The translations under genes were made by a program, and so were the position numbers. DNA of 64,000 nucleotides from Thiotrichales bacterium. Lineage in GTDB: Bacteria > Pseudomonadota > Gammaproteobacteria > Thiomicrospirales > Thiomicrospiraceae. The notes under the pieces are model-generated. The model saw only the letters and a list, made by a program, of their open reading frames with translations, was not told where the DNA came from and ran no database searches. The DNA is taken from contig JAFGUG010000031.1 in the NCBI GenBank assembly GCA_016938655.1, positions 98,653 through 162,652 of the forward strand. The letters run 5' to 3'. This document shows positions 19,124-27,179 of the stretch, piece after piece (the first letter of the stretch is position 1; the number at the start of each line of letters is the position of its first letter).

Positions 19124-19966
19124 ATGATCATGAACGGCTTTATGACTCAATCCAATATTGGCCGTGCCTTAAAGAGAGGCATGGAGGTCATATTTGTCAT
19201 TATGTTGATGTTGGTGGTGAGTGGATGCAGCAATCATTCCGTGAAACGCTCTTATCTTGAACCTTCGACCGATTTAGAACCGATTAAAAACAGTGCCTCG
19301 GATCACTTAAATAAAAACGCTTCTGAAAAATCATTAAAACAGTCATCTAAGCAGGCCTGCTCAAATTCTTATAAGGTGGTGTCAGGCGACAGTTTAAGCC
19401 TGATTTCAGCCAAGTGTAACATTAAACTTTCCGCCTTAGCGAAAGCGAATAACTTAAAAAAACCTTACCTTATTCGTATTGGTCAACGACTAACGATTCC
19501 TACCTTAACAGCCAGTACAGTCAGACAAGCTGGATCGATATCTAAAACGCCTGTTCACCGTTTGCCGAGTTCGACTGAAGTGCGAAAGAGCTATCAGTTA
19601 GCTAACTGGCAATGGCCGATGGAACAAAGATTAGAGCACCGATTTATTCGAGATGGCGCAGGCATTACGGGCTTAGAGATTAATGCGTTTCCGGGTATGG
19701 CGGTCATGGCTGTGGCGGACGGTGAAGTGGTCTATGTTGGCAGTGGTATTATGCAATTTGGGTTAATGGTGATGTTGAAGCATGCCAGTGGTCATATGAG
19801 TGTTTATGCGCATAATAGCCAAGTTTTTGTGAAAGAGGGGCAAGTCGTAAAAGTCGGGCAGAAGATTGCCAATTCCGGTGCAACCGGCTTAACAGATCGT
19901 CCAAAGGTCTATGTGGAGGCACGATACAAAGGTAAGAAGGTAGATATAAAAAAGCTATTTGATTAG
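19124..19966 (+). CDS. nlpD: NlpD-type lipoprotein: LysM + degenerate LytM (M23)
   Basis: Outer-membrane lipoprotein that activates cell-wall amidases at the division site. It has a lipobox VVSGC with the lipidated Cys at 35, a LysM domain (about 84-128, YKVVSGDSLSLISAKCNIKLSALAKANN) and a C-terminal M23 fold (about 165-280). The zinc ligands of active M23 peptidases are lost: GLEIN replaces the usual His-x3-Asp region, YAHN and VYVEARY replace HxH, so it should be non-catalytic like E. coli NlpD/EnvC. rpoS, the usual next gene, is absent; a convergent gene follows. A full palindrome copy encodes Gln-Ala-Cys just before LysM. Confidence 0.9.
   Translation: MIMNGFMTQSNIGRALKRGMEVIFVIMLMLVVSGCSNHSVKRSYLEPSTDLEPIKNSASDHLNKNASEKSLKQSSKQACSNSYKVVSGDSLSLISAKCNIKLSALAKANNLKKPYLIRIGQRLTIPTLTASTVRQAGSISKTPVHRLPSSTEVRKSYQLANWQWPMEQRLEHRFIRDGAGITGLEINAFPGMAVMAVADGEVVYVGSGIMQFGLMVMLKHASGHMSVYAHNSQVFVKEGQVVKVGQKIANSGATGLTDRPKVYVEARYKGKKVDIKKLFD
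19350..19361. repeat. HIP-like palindrome copy 8, full 12-mer
   Basis: Perfect AGCAGGCCTGCT within nlpD, read as Gln-Ala-Cys. Confidence 0.95.
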
Positions 19967-19997
19967 AAGTGCGTTATGAGCAAGCTTCTCAAATCAG

Positions 19998-20007
19998 ACA
20001 GGCCTGC
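19998..20007. repeat. HIP-like palindrome copy 9 (9 of 10) in a hairpin
   Basis: ACAGGCCTGC between convergent nlpD and the Mth938-domain gene. It sits inside a hairpin with arms CAGACA (19995-20000) and TGTCTG (20014-20019), possibly a terminator. Confidence 0.8.
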
Positions 20008-20036
20008 TAATTTTGTCTGTGTAAATTAAGCCGATT

Positions 20037-20417
20037 TTATTGCTCAAAATCCATAATTAACCCGAGTACGACTTCTCGGTCTTCGGTTGTCAAAACATTG
20101 TAGGTTCGGCAAGCCGCTAGGTTATTCATTACCTCGAGACCCACACCTCGCTGTGAGCAATAAGCAAACAGTCTCGGTTCTGGAAAAACTTGGGTTTCGC
20201 CCGTACCTAAAATAATTACTTCGGGTTGCAAGCTTAAAAGTTCATCCAGTAAATCGGTTTCTAACAAGCTAATATGTCGGCAACTCCAGTCTTTAACCAG
20301 CTCTTTTTGGTTTAAAAAACAGCTATTTTTGAGCACCTGGTCATTAATTTTAACTTCCCCTTGCTCATAGTGTTTAACGGCATTAATATTTGAGTCGCGG
20401 TGTTCGGTAAATTTCAT
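20037..20417 (-). CDS. Mth938-like (DUF498) domain protein
   Basis: A 126-residue protein of the family that includes archaeal Mth938, bacterial Xcc1710-like proteins and mitochondrial NDUFAF3. The diagnostic core is PEVIILGTGETQVFPEPRLFAYCSQRGVGLEVMNNLAACRTYNVL (split over residues about 64-110), including the ACRTYN motif. Biochemical role in bacteria is unknown; the mitochondrial homologue helps assemble complex I. It is divergent from alaC with the alaC promoter in between. Confidence 0.87.
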   Translation of the reverse strand: MKFTEHRDSNINAVKHYEQGEVKINDQVLKNSCFLNQKELVKDWSCRHISLLETDLLDELLSLQPEVIILGTGETQVFPEPRLFAYCSQRGVGLEVMNNLAACRTYNVLTTEDREVVLGLIMDFEQ

Positions 20418-20505
20418 AAAAACTCATCTTATTTACTGGAATTTGCAATATCCAATAATGGCTTTGTAAAAGCACTATTAAAGCGGATTTATTGCAACTA
20501 ATCAA

Positions 20506-20533
20506 TTGACGAAACAAATAGTTTCTGTAAAAT
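20506..20533 (+). promoter_or_regulatory. Sigma-70-type promoter for alaC
   Basis: TTGACG, 16-bp spacer, TAAAAT. The TTG of the -35 box is in frame with alaC and could be mistaken for a start codon. Confidence 0.6.
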
Positions 20534-20580
20534 TTACCGATTATAAAAAATTTTTATTAATACGCTTTTTGCGTGGCTTA

Positions 20581-21792
20581 ATGAAGGCTAAATTCGTGAA
20601 AGAAGATTTCCCTAGGATTAACAGACTCCCTCCTTACGTGTTCAACATTGTTGGCGAATTAAAAGCCGAAGCACGCCGTCGTGGAGAAGATATTATCGAT
20701 TTTGGTATGGGTAACCCAGACCAAGACACGCCTAAGCACATTGTTGATAAGCTGATTGAAGTCGTTCAGCGTGAAGGCACACACCGTTATTCGGTATCAC
20801 AAGGGATCCCTCGCTTACGCAAGGCTATTTGCAACTGGTATCAAACTAAATTTGACGTCGAGCTTAATCCTGACACGGAAGCGGTGGTCACCATCGGTTC
20901 AAAAGAGGGGTTGGCGCACTTGGCGATGGCAGTGGTCGACAAAGGAGATACGGTGTTGGTTCCAAATCCGGCTTACCCTATTCACCCATACGGGTTTGTT
21001 ATTGCAGGTGCTGATATCCGTCATGTAAAAATGACGCCAGATGTTGACTTCTTTGAAGAGTTAGAGCGTGCCATTAAAGAGACCTGGCCTAAGCCAAAAA
21101 TGTTGGTATTGAATTTTCCTGGCAATCCTACCACTCAGACTGTTGAGTTAGACTTCTTTGAAAAGGTCGTTGCCATTGCCAAAGAGCACGGTATTTGGGT
21201 TATTCACGATTTGGCTTATGCCGATATTGTGTTTGATGGTTATGTTGCCCCTTCAATTATGCAGGTGGAAGGCGCTAAAGATGTCGCCGTTGAATTTTAT
21301 ACCTTGTCAAAAAGCTACAATATGCCAGGTTGGCGTGTTGGGTTTATGGTTGGTAACCCAGTATTAGTTAATGCGTTAAAACGTATGAAGTCGTATTTGG
21401 ATTACGGTACCTTCACGCCAATTCAAGTGGCGGCGATTACGGCATTGGAAGGGCCACAGGAGTGTGTGCAAGAAATTTCAGATATGTACAAAGTGCGTCG
21501 TGATGTGCTTTGTCAAGGATTGAATGCCATTGGTTGGAATGTCACTCCGCCTAAAGCGACCATGTTTGTTTGGGCGCCGATTCCGGAAGAGTATAAAGCG
21601 ATGGGCTCAATTGAGTTCTCTAAAAAACTGTTAACCGAAGCGAAGGTTGCGGTCTCTCCCGGTATCGGGTTTGGTGATTACGGCGATGATCACGTGCGTT
21701 TTGGTTTAATCGAAAATGAGCATCGCACAAGACAGGCAGTTCGCGGTATTCGTGATATGTTCCGTAAAGATGGATTAATTAAGCAAGACTAA
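20581..21792 (+). CDS. alaC: Alanine transaminase AlaC-type aminotransferase
   Basis: PLP-dependent class I/II aminotransferase making alanine from pyruvate and glutamate. The sequence follows E. coli AlaC closely: [47 protein letters not shown], the Schiff-base Lys in [15 protein letters not shown], and [17 protein letters not shown] place the start at ATG 20581 (403 residues, [13 protein letters not shown]), because the longer frame from a TTG at 20506 begins inside a -35 box and has no ribosome-binding site. It leads a run alaC-hom-thrC of amino-acid genes in one direction. Confidence 0.92.
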   Translation: MKAKFVKEDFPRINRLPPYVFNIVGELKAEARRRGEDIIDFGMGNPDQDTPKHIVDKLIEVVQREGTHRYSVSQGIPRLRKAICNWYQTKFDVELNPDTEAVVTIGSKEGLAHLAMAVVDKGDTVLVPNPAYPIHPYGFVIAGADIRHVKMTPDVDFFEELERAIKETWPKPKMLVLNFPGNPTTQTVELDFFEKVVAIAKEHGIWVIHDLAYADIVFDGYVAPSIMQVEGAKDVAVEFYTLSKSYNMPGWRVGFMVGNPVLVNALKRMKSYLDYGTFTPIQVAAITALEGPQECVQEISDMYKVRRDVLCQGLNAIGWNVTPPKATMFVWAPIPEEYKAMGSIEFSKKLLTEAKVAVSPGIGFGDYGDDHVRFGLIENEHRTRQAVRGIRDMFRKDGLIKQD

Positions 21793-21860
21793 TTGAAATC
21801 ATGCTTACCCGTTAGCGCAAGTCTCATTGTCTTGTCTTAACGGGTTGTAAATTGCGTTAA

Positions 21861-21896
21861 CTGCAATAAAAGCTGCAATAAAAGCTGTAATAGGAA
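21861..21896. repeat. 12-bp tandem repeat upstream of hom
   Basis: CTGCAATAAAAG at 21861-21872 and 21873-21884, followed by a degenerate third unit CTGTAATAGGAA, ending just before the hom start region. Confidence 0.8.
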
Positions 21897-21905
21897 ATAA
21901 AAAGA

Positions 21906-23219
21906 ATGAAAACAATCAGAGTGGGTCTATTAGGATTAGGAACTGTCGGTGGTGGAACGCTGGATATTCTGCAAAACACGTTACCAGAGATCCAGTGTCG
22001 ATTAGGCCAAACGATTGAAGTGACTATTATTGCTGTTAGAGATTTAAATCGTGCACGTTCCGTTGATACAACGGGTATTCAAATGACCGACAATACCCAG
22101 GATGTGGTTACCGATCCTGATGTGGATGTTGTCATTGAGTTGATGGGCGGTACAACCTTAGCGAAAGAGCTGTTAGAAACCGCCATTAAAAACGGTAAGC
22201 ATGTTGTCACTGCCAATAAAGCATTAATTGCGGAATTCGGTAATGAGTTGTTTAGCTTGGCCGAACAACACAACGTGATTATTGCTTATGAAGCGGCTGT
22301 AGCAGGTGGGATTCCCGTGATTAAGGCCGTGCGTGAAGGCTTGGCTGCAAATAAAATTGAGTGGATTGCTGGCATTATTAATGGTACTGGTAACTATATT
22401 CTGACTGAGATGAAAAAACCCGGTGCCGACTTTGCTCAGGTATTAAGCGTTGCGCAAGAGCTAGGGTATGCCGAAGCGGATCCGACATTCGACGTTGAGG
22501 GGATTGATGCGGCGCATAAGTTAACCATCCTAGCGTCTATCGCATTTGGGATCGAGTTGCAGTTTAATAAGGTCTATACTGAAGGGATTAGCAAGGTAAC
22601 CGCTGAAGATATTCGTTTTGCTTCGCAGTTAGGCTATGAAATTAAACACTTAGGTATCGCCAAACGCTCCGAAGAAGGGTTCTCTTTACGTGTTCACCCA
22701 ACCTTGATTCCAAAGGAAGTGCTAATTGCAAACGTCAACGGTGTCATGAATGCCGTAATGGCGTATGGTAATCACGTTGGGCCAACCATGTATTACGGAC
22801 CTGGTGCGGGAGCTGGACCAACAGCGAGTTCAGTGGTGGCCGACGTTATTGATGTTATTCGTGCGCAACACCAGCCTAAAGAAGACCGAGTACCCGCTTT
22901 AGGTTTTAAAGCGGATCAAATGCAAACAGCCCCAGTACTGGATATTGATGCCATTGATTCCGCTTATTACATTCGCTGTTTTGCAAAAGACCATACGGGT
23001 GTTTTAGCAAAAGTCACAGCTCTTTTGGCGCAATCAAATATCAATATTGAACACTTGCATCAAGAGCCATGTAAGCAAAACCGTGATGATGCGACTTTGG
23101 TTATGATTACCGACGAGACTAAAGAATCGAACTTAAATCAGGCTTTGATCGCACTGCAAGCTTTAGATGAGATTGTCGGTGATGTCATGCGAATTCGTGT
23201 CGATTCATTAGGCGCGTAG
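21906..23219 (+). CDS. hom: Homoserine dehydrogenase (with ACT domain)
   Basis: Reduces aspartate semialdehyde to homoserine, the branch point to threonine and methionine. The 437 residues comprise an NAD(P)-binding Rossmann part (GLLGLGTVGGGTLDIL, 8-23), the catalytic part with GIINGTGNYILTEM and GYAEADPTFDVEGIDAAHKLTILA, and a C-terminal ACT domain (about 355-430) for threonine feedback. It is monofunctional, without aspartokinase. thrC follows in the same direction; thrB is not in the window. Confidence 0.96.
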   Translation: MKTIRVGLLGLGTVGGGTLDILQNTLPEIQCRLGQTIEVTIIAVRDLNRARSVDTTGIQMTDNTQDVVTDPDVDVVIELMGGTTLAKELLETAIKNGKHVVTANKALIAEFGNELFSLAEQHNVIIAYEAAVAGGIPVIKAVREGLAANKIEWIAGIINGTGNYILTEMKKPGADFAQVLSVAQELGYAEADPTFDVEGIDAAHKLTILASIAFGIELQFNKVYTEGISKVTAEDIRFASQLGYEIKHLGIAKRSEEGFSLRVHPTLIPKEVLIANVNGVMNAVMAYGNHVGPTMYYGPGAGAGPTASSVVADVIDVIRAQHQPKEDRVPALGFKADQMQTAPVLDIDAIDSAYYIRCFAKDHTGVLAKVTALLAQSNINIEHLHQEPCKQNRDDATLVMITDETKESNLNQALIALQALDEIVGDVMRIRVDSLGA

Positions 23220-23388
23220 TTAACTGCCATTACGTGCCTTTTGCCTGTGCTGCAAACTTGTGGCAGCAGGGTGATAAATAACCCCAAAGTACAAACAAAC
23301 GCTTCATATTGTTGTGGTCACAAAGCCTTAGCAAATAACCTAACACTGATTACGCCAATCACAGAAATAATGGATTTGGATTTTACCT

Positions 23389-24864
23389 ATGAATTTTATT
23401 GAAACACGTGGCAATGACGGTCACCGCCCTAAGCAAATTACTTTTTCACAGGCAATATTAAGCCCTATGTCCTCTTTTGGTGGACTGTATTCGCCAGAAA
23501 AACTACCTGATTTAGGAATTCCATTTTTAGAGAAACATATACAGTCCGACTATAAAACCTTAGCGACAGCCATTTTGTCAGAGTTTGATGTAGATATTGA
23601 TGCGGCGGTGATTGAAGAGGCGATGTCTCTGTATGATCAATTTGATGACCCAAAACACCCTGTGCCAGTTGTGAAGGTGTTTGACGAATTGTATGTGAGT
23701 GAGTTGTATCACGGTCCAACACGTGCCTTCAAAGATATGGCTTTGCAGCCATTTGGAACGGTCTTATCCGCAGTTGCACGTAAACGAAACGAAAAGTATC
23801 TTATCTTAGCTGCAACCAGTGGCGATACCGGGCCAGCAGCGTTAGATACCTTCCGTGGTAGAGACAATGTGATGGTGGCTTGTCTGTATCCAGAAGGTGG
23901 AACGTCGGATGTGCAACGACTACAAATGGTGACTGAGGATGCCGAGAACTTAAAGGTTATTGGGATTAAAGGCGATTTTGATGATGCTCAAAGTGCGCTT
24001 AAAACGTTACTGACTTCGGATGCCTTTAAAGCCACTTTGCTTGACAGTGGTATTTCGCTCTCAGCTGCCAATTCAGTGAACTTTGGACGAATTATTTTCC
24101 AGACACTTTACCATGTGCACAGTTACCTTGAGTTAGTTCGTCAAGGTGCAATTTCAATGGGTGAGAAGATATATCTTAATGTCCCAAGTGGTAACTTTGG
24201 TAATGCACTGGGTGGTTACTACGCCCTTAAAATGGGTCTGCCAGTTGAACAAATTCACATCGCCTCAAACAATAACAATGTGTTAACTAAGTTTATTAAA
24301 ACCGGTGTTTACGATCTAAGAGATTTAGGCGTGATTCCAACGACTTCGCCGGCTATGGATATTCTAAAATCTTCCAACATTGAGCGTATTTTGTTCGATC
24401 TATTTGGCGGCGAGCGAACTAAAACACTCATGTTAGCATTGGATCATGAAAAGCACTACGAGCTAACTGAAGATGAGCTTGCACAGCTTCAGGCTATCTT
24501 TGCAGCAGACTTTTGTACCGATGAAGAGGTGAGTCGTTTTATTAAGCGTTCGTTTGATGCAGGCTATTTAATGGATCCGCATACAGCAACGTGTTTTAAA
24601 GCCTATGATACTTGTCGTGCTGATAAAACAATCAAAACCATTTTTTATTCTACTGCTGAGTGGACAAAGTTTTCACCTATGATTGCCGCCGCACTTACAG
24701 GTGAAGAAGGATTGCATGATATTGAGGCGCTAAAATCGATTGCTGAAAAAGCAAAGGTAAAAATTCCTGCTAAAATTGAAAAACTGTTTCAGCAGCCAAT
24801 TGCACAATCGACGGTGATTGATAAAAAAGACATTGAAAAATCTATTTTAAGTTTCTTAAAATAA
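23389..24864 (+). CDS. thrC: Threonine synthase
   Basis: PLP enzyme converting O-phosphohomoserine to threonine. The 491-residue length and sequence fit the long (class II, gammaproteobacterial and fungal-like) form: NFIETRGNDGHRPKQITFSQ, the PLP-Lys in HGPTRAFKDMALQPFG, LAATSGDTGPAALDTFRGRDN, and NVPSGNFGNALGGYYA. It lies 170 bp after hom. An intrinsic terminator follows at 24907. Confidence 0.95.
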   Translation: MNFIETRGNDGHRPKQITFSQAILSPMSSFGGLYSPEKLPDLGIPFLEKHIQSDYKTLATAILSEFDVDIDAAVIEEAMSLYDQFDDPKHPVPVVKVFDELYVSELYHGPTRAFKDMALQPFGTVLSAVARKRNEKYLILAATSGDTGPAALDTFRGRDNVMVACLYPEGGTSDVQRLQMVTEDAENLKVIGIKGDFDDAQSALKTLLTSDAFKATLLDSGISLSAANSVNFGRIIFQTLYHVHSYLELVRQGAISMGEKIYLNVPSGNFGNALGGYYALKMGLPVEQIHIASNNNNVLTKFIKTGVYDLRDLGVIPTTSPAMDILKSSNIERILFDLFGGERTKTLMLALDHEKHYELTEDELAQLQAIFAADFCTDEEVSRFIKRSFDAGYLMDPHTATCFKAYDTCRADKTIKTIFYSTAEWTKFSPMIAAALTGEEGLHDIEALKSIAEKAKVKIPAKIEKLFQQPIAQSTVIDKKDIEKSILSFLK

Positions 24865-24906
24865 ACCTGTTTTTCATGGTCATATTGGCACCATCTAACA
24901 AATAAT

Positions 24907-24930
24907 AAACCGGGGTAACCCGGTTTTTTT
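24907..24930 (+). terminator. Terminator after thrC
   Basis: AAACCGGG pairs with CCCGGTTT around a GTAA tetraloop, then a T-run. Confidence 0.92.
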
Positions 24931-24961
24931 ATCCTATTTTTTTAGTTTATTGAGACCGATT

Positions 24962-25993
24962 ATGAGCAAAGCCATTACCTTATGGATTCCAGACTTTTTA
25001 AATAAGCAGCGCATTATTGAATCTGAGCAGGCCTGGTTGGATTTGTCTCTTCCTGCTCTGCGCACGCTTTTAAAAAAGGCAGATCTATTTCCTGTTCATT
25101 CAAAAAATAATCAACCCGTTGACGACTTTTACGCAACGGCCAGTAATTTGTTTCATCAAAACCAAACGTTACCGGTTGCCGCTACCATGGCGAAACACTT
25201 TCTTGAAGCATTTGATGATGGTTTGTTTTGGATGAAAATTGACCCTGTGCAGATGGTGCCCGATCGAGATACGTTGGTGTTAATTCCAGGTGCCGATTTG
25301 CAAATTTCTGAACAAGAGGCTTTGGCATTAATAGACGCTTTTAATCAACACTTTCAACAAGATAAGGTGGTTATTGAGTACGGTTCGCCAACCGATTGGT
25401 TTTTAAATATTAAACAAGTTGTGGATATTAAAACGACCTCTTTAAATGAGGCAAGCTATCAGCAACTTCATGAAAAATACCCAACTGGGCATGCCGCTCA
25501 ATATTGGCGTCAGCTGTTAAACGAAGCCTCTATGTTGTTTTATACCCATCCGGTCAATGAGAAACGTCGTGAAGCGGGATTACCTGAAATAAATGGCGTT
25601 TGGCTTTGGGGAGAGGGGCGTTTAAAAGACGTCAATCTATACCCCAGAGCGACGGCAAACATAGCGTCTGAAAACTCGTATTTAGCCGGCATGGCTAAAT
25701 TAACTCGTGCGCAAAGCAGTGCGTTTCCAGAAAGTTTGCAGGCCTGCTTAGATTCTGATCAAACGCATCATCTGTTGATGCCTGAATTTATTAATCTGAG
25801 TTTAGACAAGTTGACACAAGAGGCGTGGATTGAATCAGTTAACTGGTTGGAGTCCGACTGGATGGCGCCGATCCTAACCGCTTTAAAACAGAAAAAAATT
25901 CACTCTCTATTATTAGAACTGGGTGATGGCCATCGTTATCACATCGAACCGAAACACCTTAATCGATTTTGGCGTTTTAAAAATCGAATCTAA
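24962..25993 (+). CDS. RpfE-like / COG4255-type protein of unknown function
   Basis: A 343-residue cytoplasmic protein. The segment GLPEINGVWLWGEGRL in the second half is typical of a family annotated variously as RpfE (regulation of pathogenicity factors, Xanthomonas) or phosphoglycerate-mutase-related; the biochemical function is unknown to me. The middle (about 90-180) holds MKIDPVQMVPDRDTLVLIP. The start at ATG 24962 (MSKAITLWIPDF) is preferred to a TTG 12 bp earlier. In Xanthomonas and betaproteobacteria the gene is beside recJ; here recJ is 10 kb away on the other strand. Two palindrome copies are inside. Confidence 0.65.
   Translation: MSKAITLWIPDFLNKQRIIESEQAWLDLSLPALRTLLKKADLFPVHSKNNQPVDDFYATASNLFHQNQTLPVAATMAKHFLEAFDDGLFWMKIDPVQMVPDRDTLVLIPGADLQISEQEALALIDAFNQHFQQDKVVIEYGSPTDWFLNIKQVVDIKTTSLNEASYQQLHEKYPTGHAAQYWRQLLNEASMLFYTHPVNEKRREAGLPEINGVWLWGEGRLKDVNLYPRATANIASENSYLAGMAKLTRAQSSAFPESLQACLDSDQTHHLLMPEFINLSLDKLTQEAWIESVNWLESDWMAPILTALKQKKIHSLLLELGDGHRYHIEPKHLNRFWRFKNRI
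25027..25036. repeat. HIP-like palindrome copy 10 (9 of 10)
   Basis: GCAGGCCTGG in the RpfE-like gene, read as Gln-Ala-Trp. Confidence 0.75.
25738..25747. repeat. HIP-like palindrome copy 11, exact 10-mer
   Basis: GCAGGCCTGC in the RpfE-like gene, read as Gln-Ala-Cys. Confidence 0.93.
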
Positions 25994-26147
25994 TAAATTA
26001 GGCTACCGTTCATTTTAGCTTTTAATTTATAAACTCCTATCGCCTCCCTTTTCTGATCCGCAGTAAGACACTAGTCTTTTGTTTTATCTGCGTATTGCTG
26101 CCTGCTTATCACAATAAAGACGTTTAAAGAACTCTGTTTGTTTTTAA

Positions 26148-26185
26148 TTGTTAATAAATGTAAGTCATTTGTTAATTAATGTAAG
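26148..26185. repeat. Two 17-bp direct repeats, 21-bp period (candidate activator sites)
   Basis: TTGTTAATAAATGTAAG (26148-26164) and TTGTTAATTAATGTAAG (26169-26185) differ at one base. The 21-bp period is two helical turns, and they end about 97 bp upstream of the sigma-54 promoter, a usual distance for enhancer sites of sigma-54 activators. Binding is inferred. Confidence 0.65.
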
Positions 26186-26193
26186 GGCGTGCT

Positions 26194-26224
26194 TTTAATT
26201 GTTCAATAATGGTGCACAATTAAA
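26194..26224. repeat. Interrupted inverted repeat upstream of the importer promoter
   Basis: TTTAATTGT (26194-26202) is mirrored by ACAATTAAA (26216-26224) with 13 bp between; possible regulator site or hairpin. Confidence 0.55.
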
Positions 26225-26281
26225 TAATAAAACTCTTATATTTAAATATAAGTTATTGTAATTAAATGATTAATATTTTAA

Positions 26282-26297
26282 TGGCACCTAATAAGCT
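26282..26297 (+). promoter_or_regulatory. Sigma-54 (-24/-12) promoter of the ABC importer operon
   Basis: TGGCACCTAATAAGCT: the -24 GG and -12 GC are exactly 10 bp apart and TGGCAC is consensus; the TT before GC is replaced by AA. Predicted start about 26308, 26 nt before the ATP-binding gene. The same AAGCT ending occurs in the promoter at 34674-34689. Confidence 0.72.
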
Positions 26298-26333
26298 AAG
26301 GTTGTATTAATAGTAACTTATTGGAGCATTAAC

Positions 26334-27128
26334 ATGAACGCATCAAATATTTGGGTCTCAGATTTAACTCATTATTACAATCGAAAGCAACTTTCGCCTA
26401 CTTTAGAAGACATTAATCTTAATATCCCAAAAGGGCAGTTAACTGCTCTTATTGGTCGCAGTGGATGCGGTAAATCAACCCTTTTGCAAATGTTAGCAGG
26501 CCTGCTTGTTCCTACTGAAGGTGTGATTCGTATTAATGGCCACACGGTTTTAAAACCCAATGCTAAATGGAACATGATGTTTCAAAAACCTTCTTTATAC
26601 CCTTGGATGACTGTTCGTGAAAACGCTGCGCTCTCGCTTGTGTTTGCCGGTACTTACAAAGGAAACGAGTCACGTGTCGAAGATTTACTGGATATGGTTG
26701 GCCTGAGTGAGCATAAAGACAAAAATGTCCAACAACTCTCTGGTGGTCAGCAACAACGTGTTGCGCTAGCCCGTTCCCTTGCTGCCGAACCAGAGGTTCT
26801 ATTGTTAGATGAACCTTTCTCAGCGCTGGATGCTTTTACGCGTTCTGCTTTGCAAACTGAAGTGGCTCAAATCTGTCACGACCAAGGTATCACGATGGTA
26901 TTGGTGACCCATGACATTGAAGAGGCGAACGCCATGGCTGACAAGGTCATCATTATGAATCACAACCCAGGGCGAATTGTCGGCTCTTTAGAGGTTCCAG
27001 TTAGCTATCCGCGTGATCGAAATGCAGATGACTTCGTTGCCTTAAAGGAAGAGTTATTCGCTGAATTCGAGAAGATTGATCAAGCCAAACAAAAAGAGTT
27101 GCAAGAGATTAAAGATCTTGCCTCATAA
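26334..27128 (+). CDS. ABC importer ATPase, nitrate/sulfonate/cyanate class
   Basis: ATP-binding subunit of an NrtD/SsuB/CynD-type importer, 264 residues. Walker A GRSGCGKST (about 42-50), Q-loop MFQKPSLYPWMTV, signature LSGGQQQRVALARSL, Walker B LLLDEPFSALD and switch His in VTHDIEEA are all intact, so it should hydrolyse ATP. It opens a three-gene operon with a substrate-binding protein and a permease, driven by a sigma-54 promoter 37-52 bp upstream. The palindrome copy at 26496 encodes the Leu-Ala-Gly-Leu-Leu just after Walker A. Substrate cannot be assigned from the ATPase. Confidence 0.93.
   Translation: MNASNIWVSDLTHYYNRKQLSPTLEDINLNIPKGQLTALIGRSGCGKSTLLQMLAGLLVPTEGVIRINGHTVLKPNAKWNMMFQKPSLYPWMTVRENAALSLVFAGTYKGNESRVEDLLDMVGLSEHKDKNVQQLSGGQQQRVALARSLAAEPEVLLLDEPFSALDAFTRSALQTEVAQICHDQGITMVLVTHDIEEANAMADKVIIMNHNPGRIVGSLEVPVSYPRDRNADDFVALKEELFAEFEKIDQAKQKELQEIKDLAS
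26495..26506. repeat. HIP-like palindrome copy 12, full 12-mer
   Basis: Perfect AGCAGGCCTGCT inside the ABC ATPase gene, read as Ala-Gly-Leu. Confidence 0.95.
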
Positions 27129-27179
27129 CCTCAATTATTTATCAAATTTTTAAATTATCTACGTTTTAGGAGAATAGCC

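Larger units (their letters stand above)
25994..26333. other. Regulatory intergenic region ahead of the ABC importer operon
   Basis: A 340-bp AT-rich non-coding stretch. In order it holds a weak hairpin AAGAC-acta-GTCTT with a T-rich tail (26065-26084) that may end the RpfE-like gene, two 17-bp direct repeats spaced 21 bp apart (26148-26185), an inverted repeat (26194-26224) and a sigma-54 type promoter (26282-26297). No reading frame of note is present. Confidence 0.75.

Noticed and set aside
20506..20580. Longer alaC starting from TTG at 20506
   Set aside because: The TTG is the first half of a good -35 box with a matching TAAAAT 16 bp on, there is no ribosome site, and the extra 25 residues do not fit AlaC.
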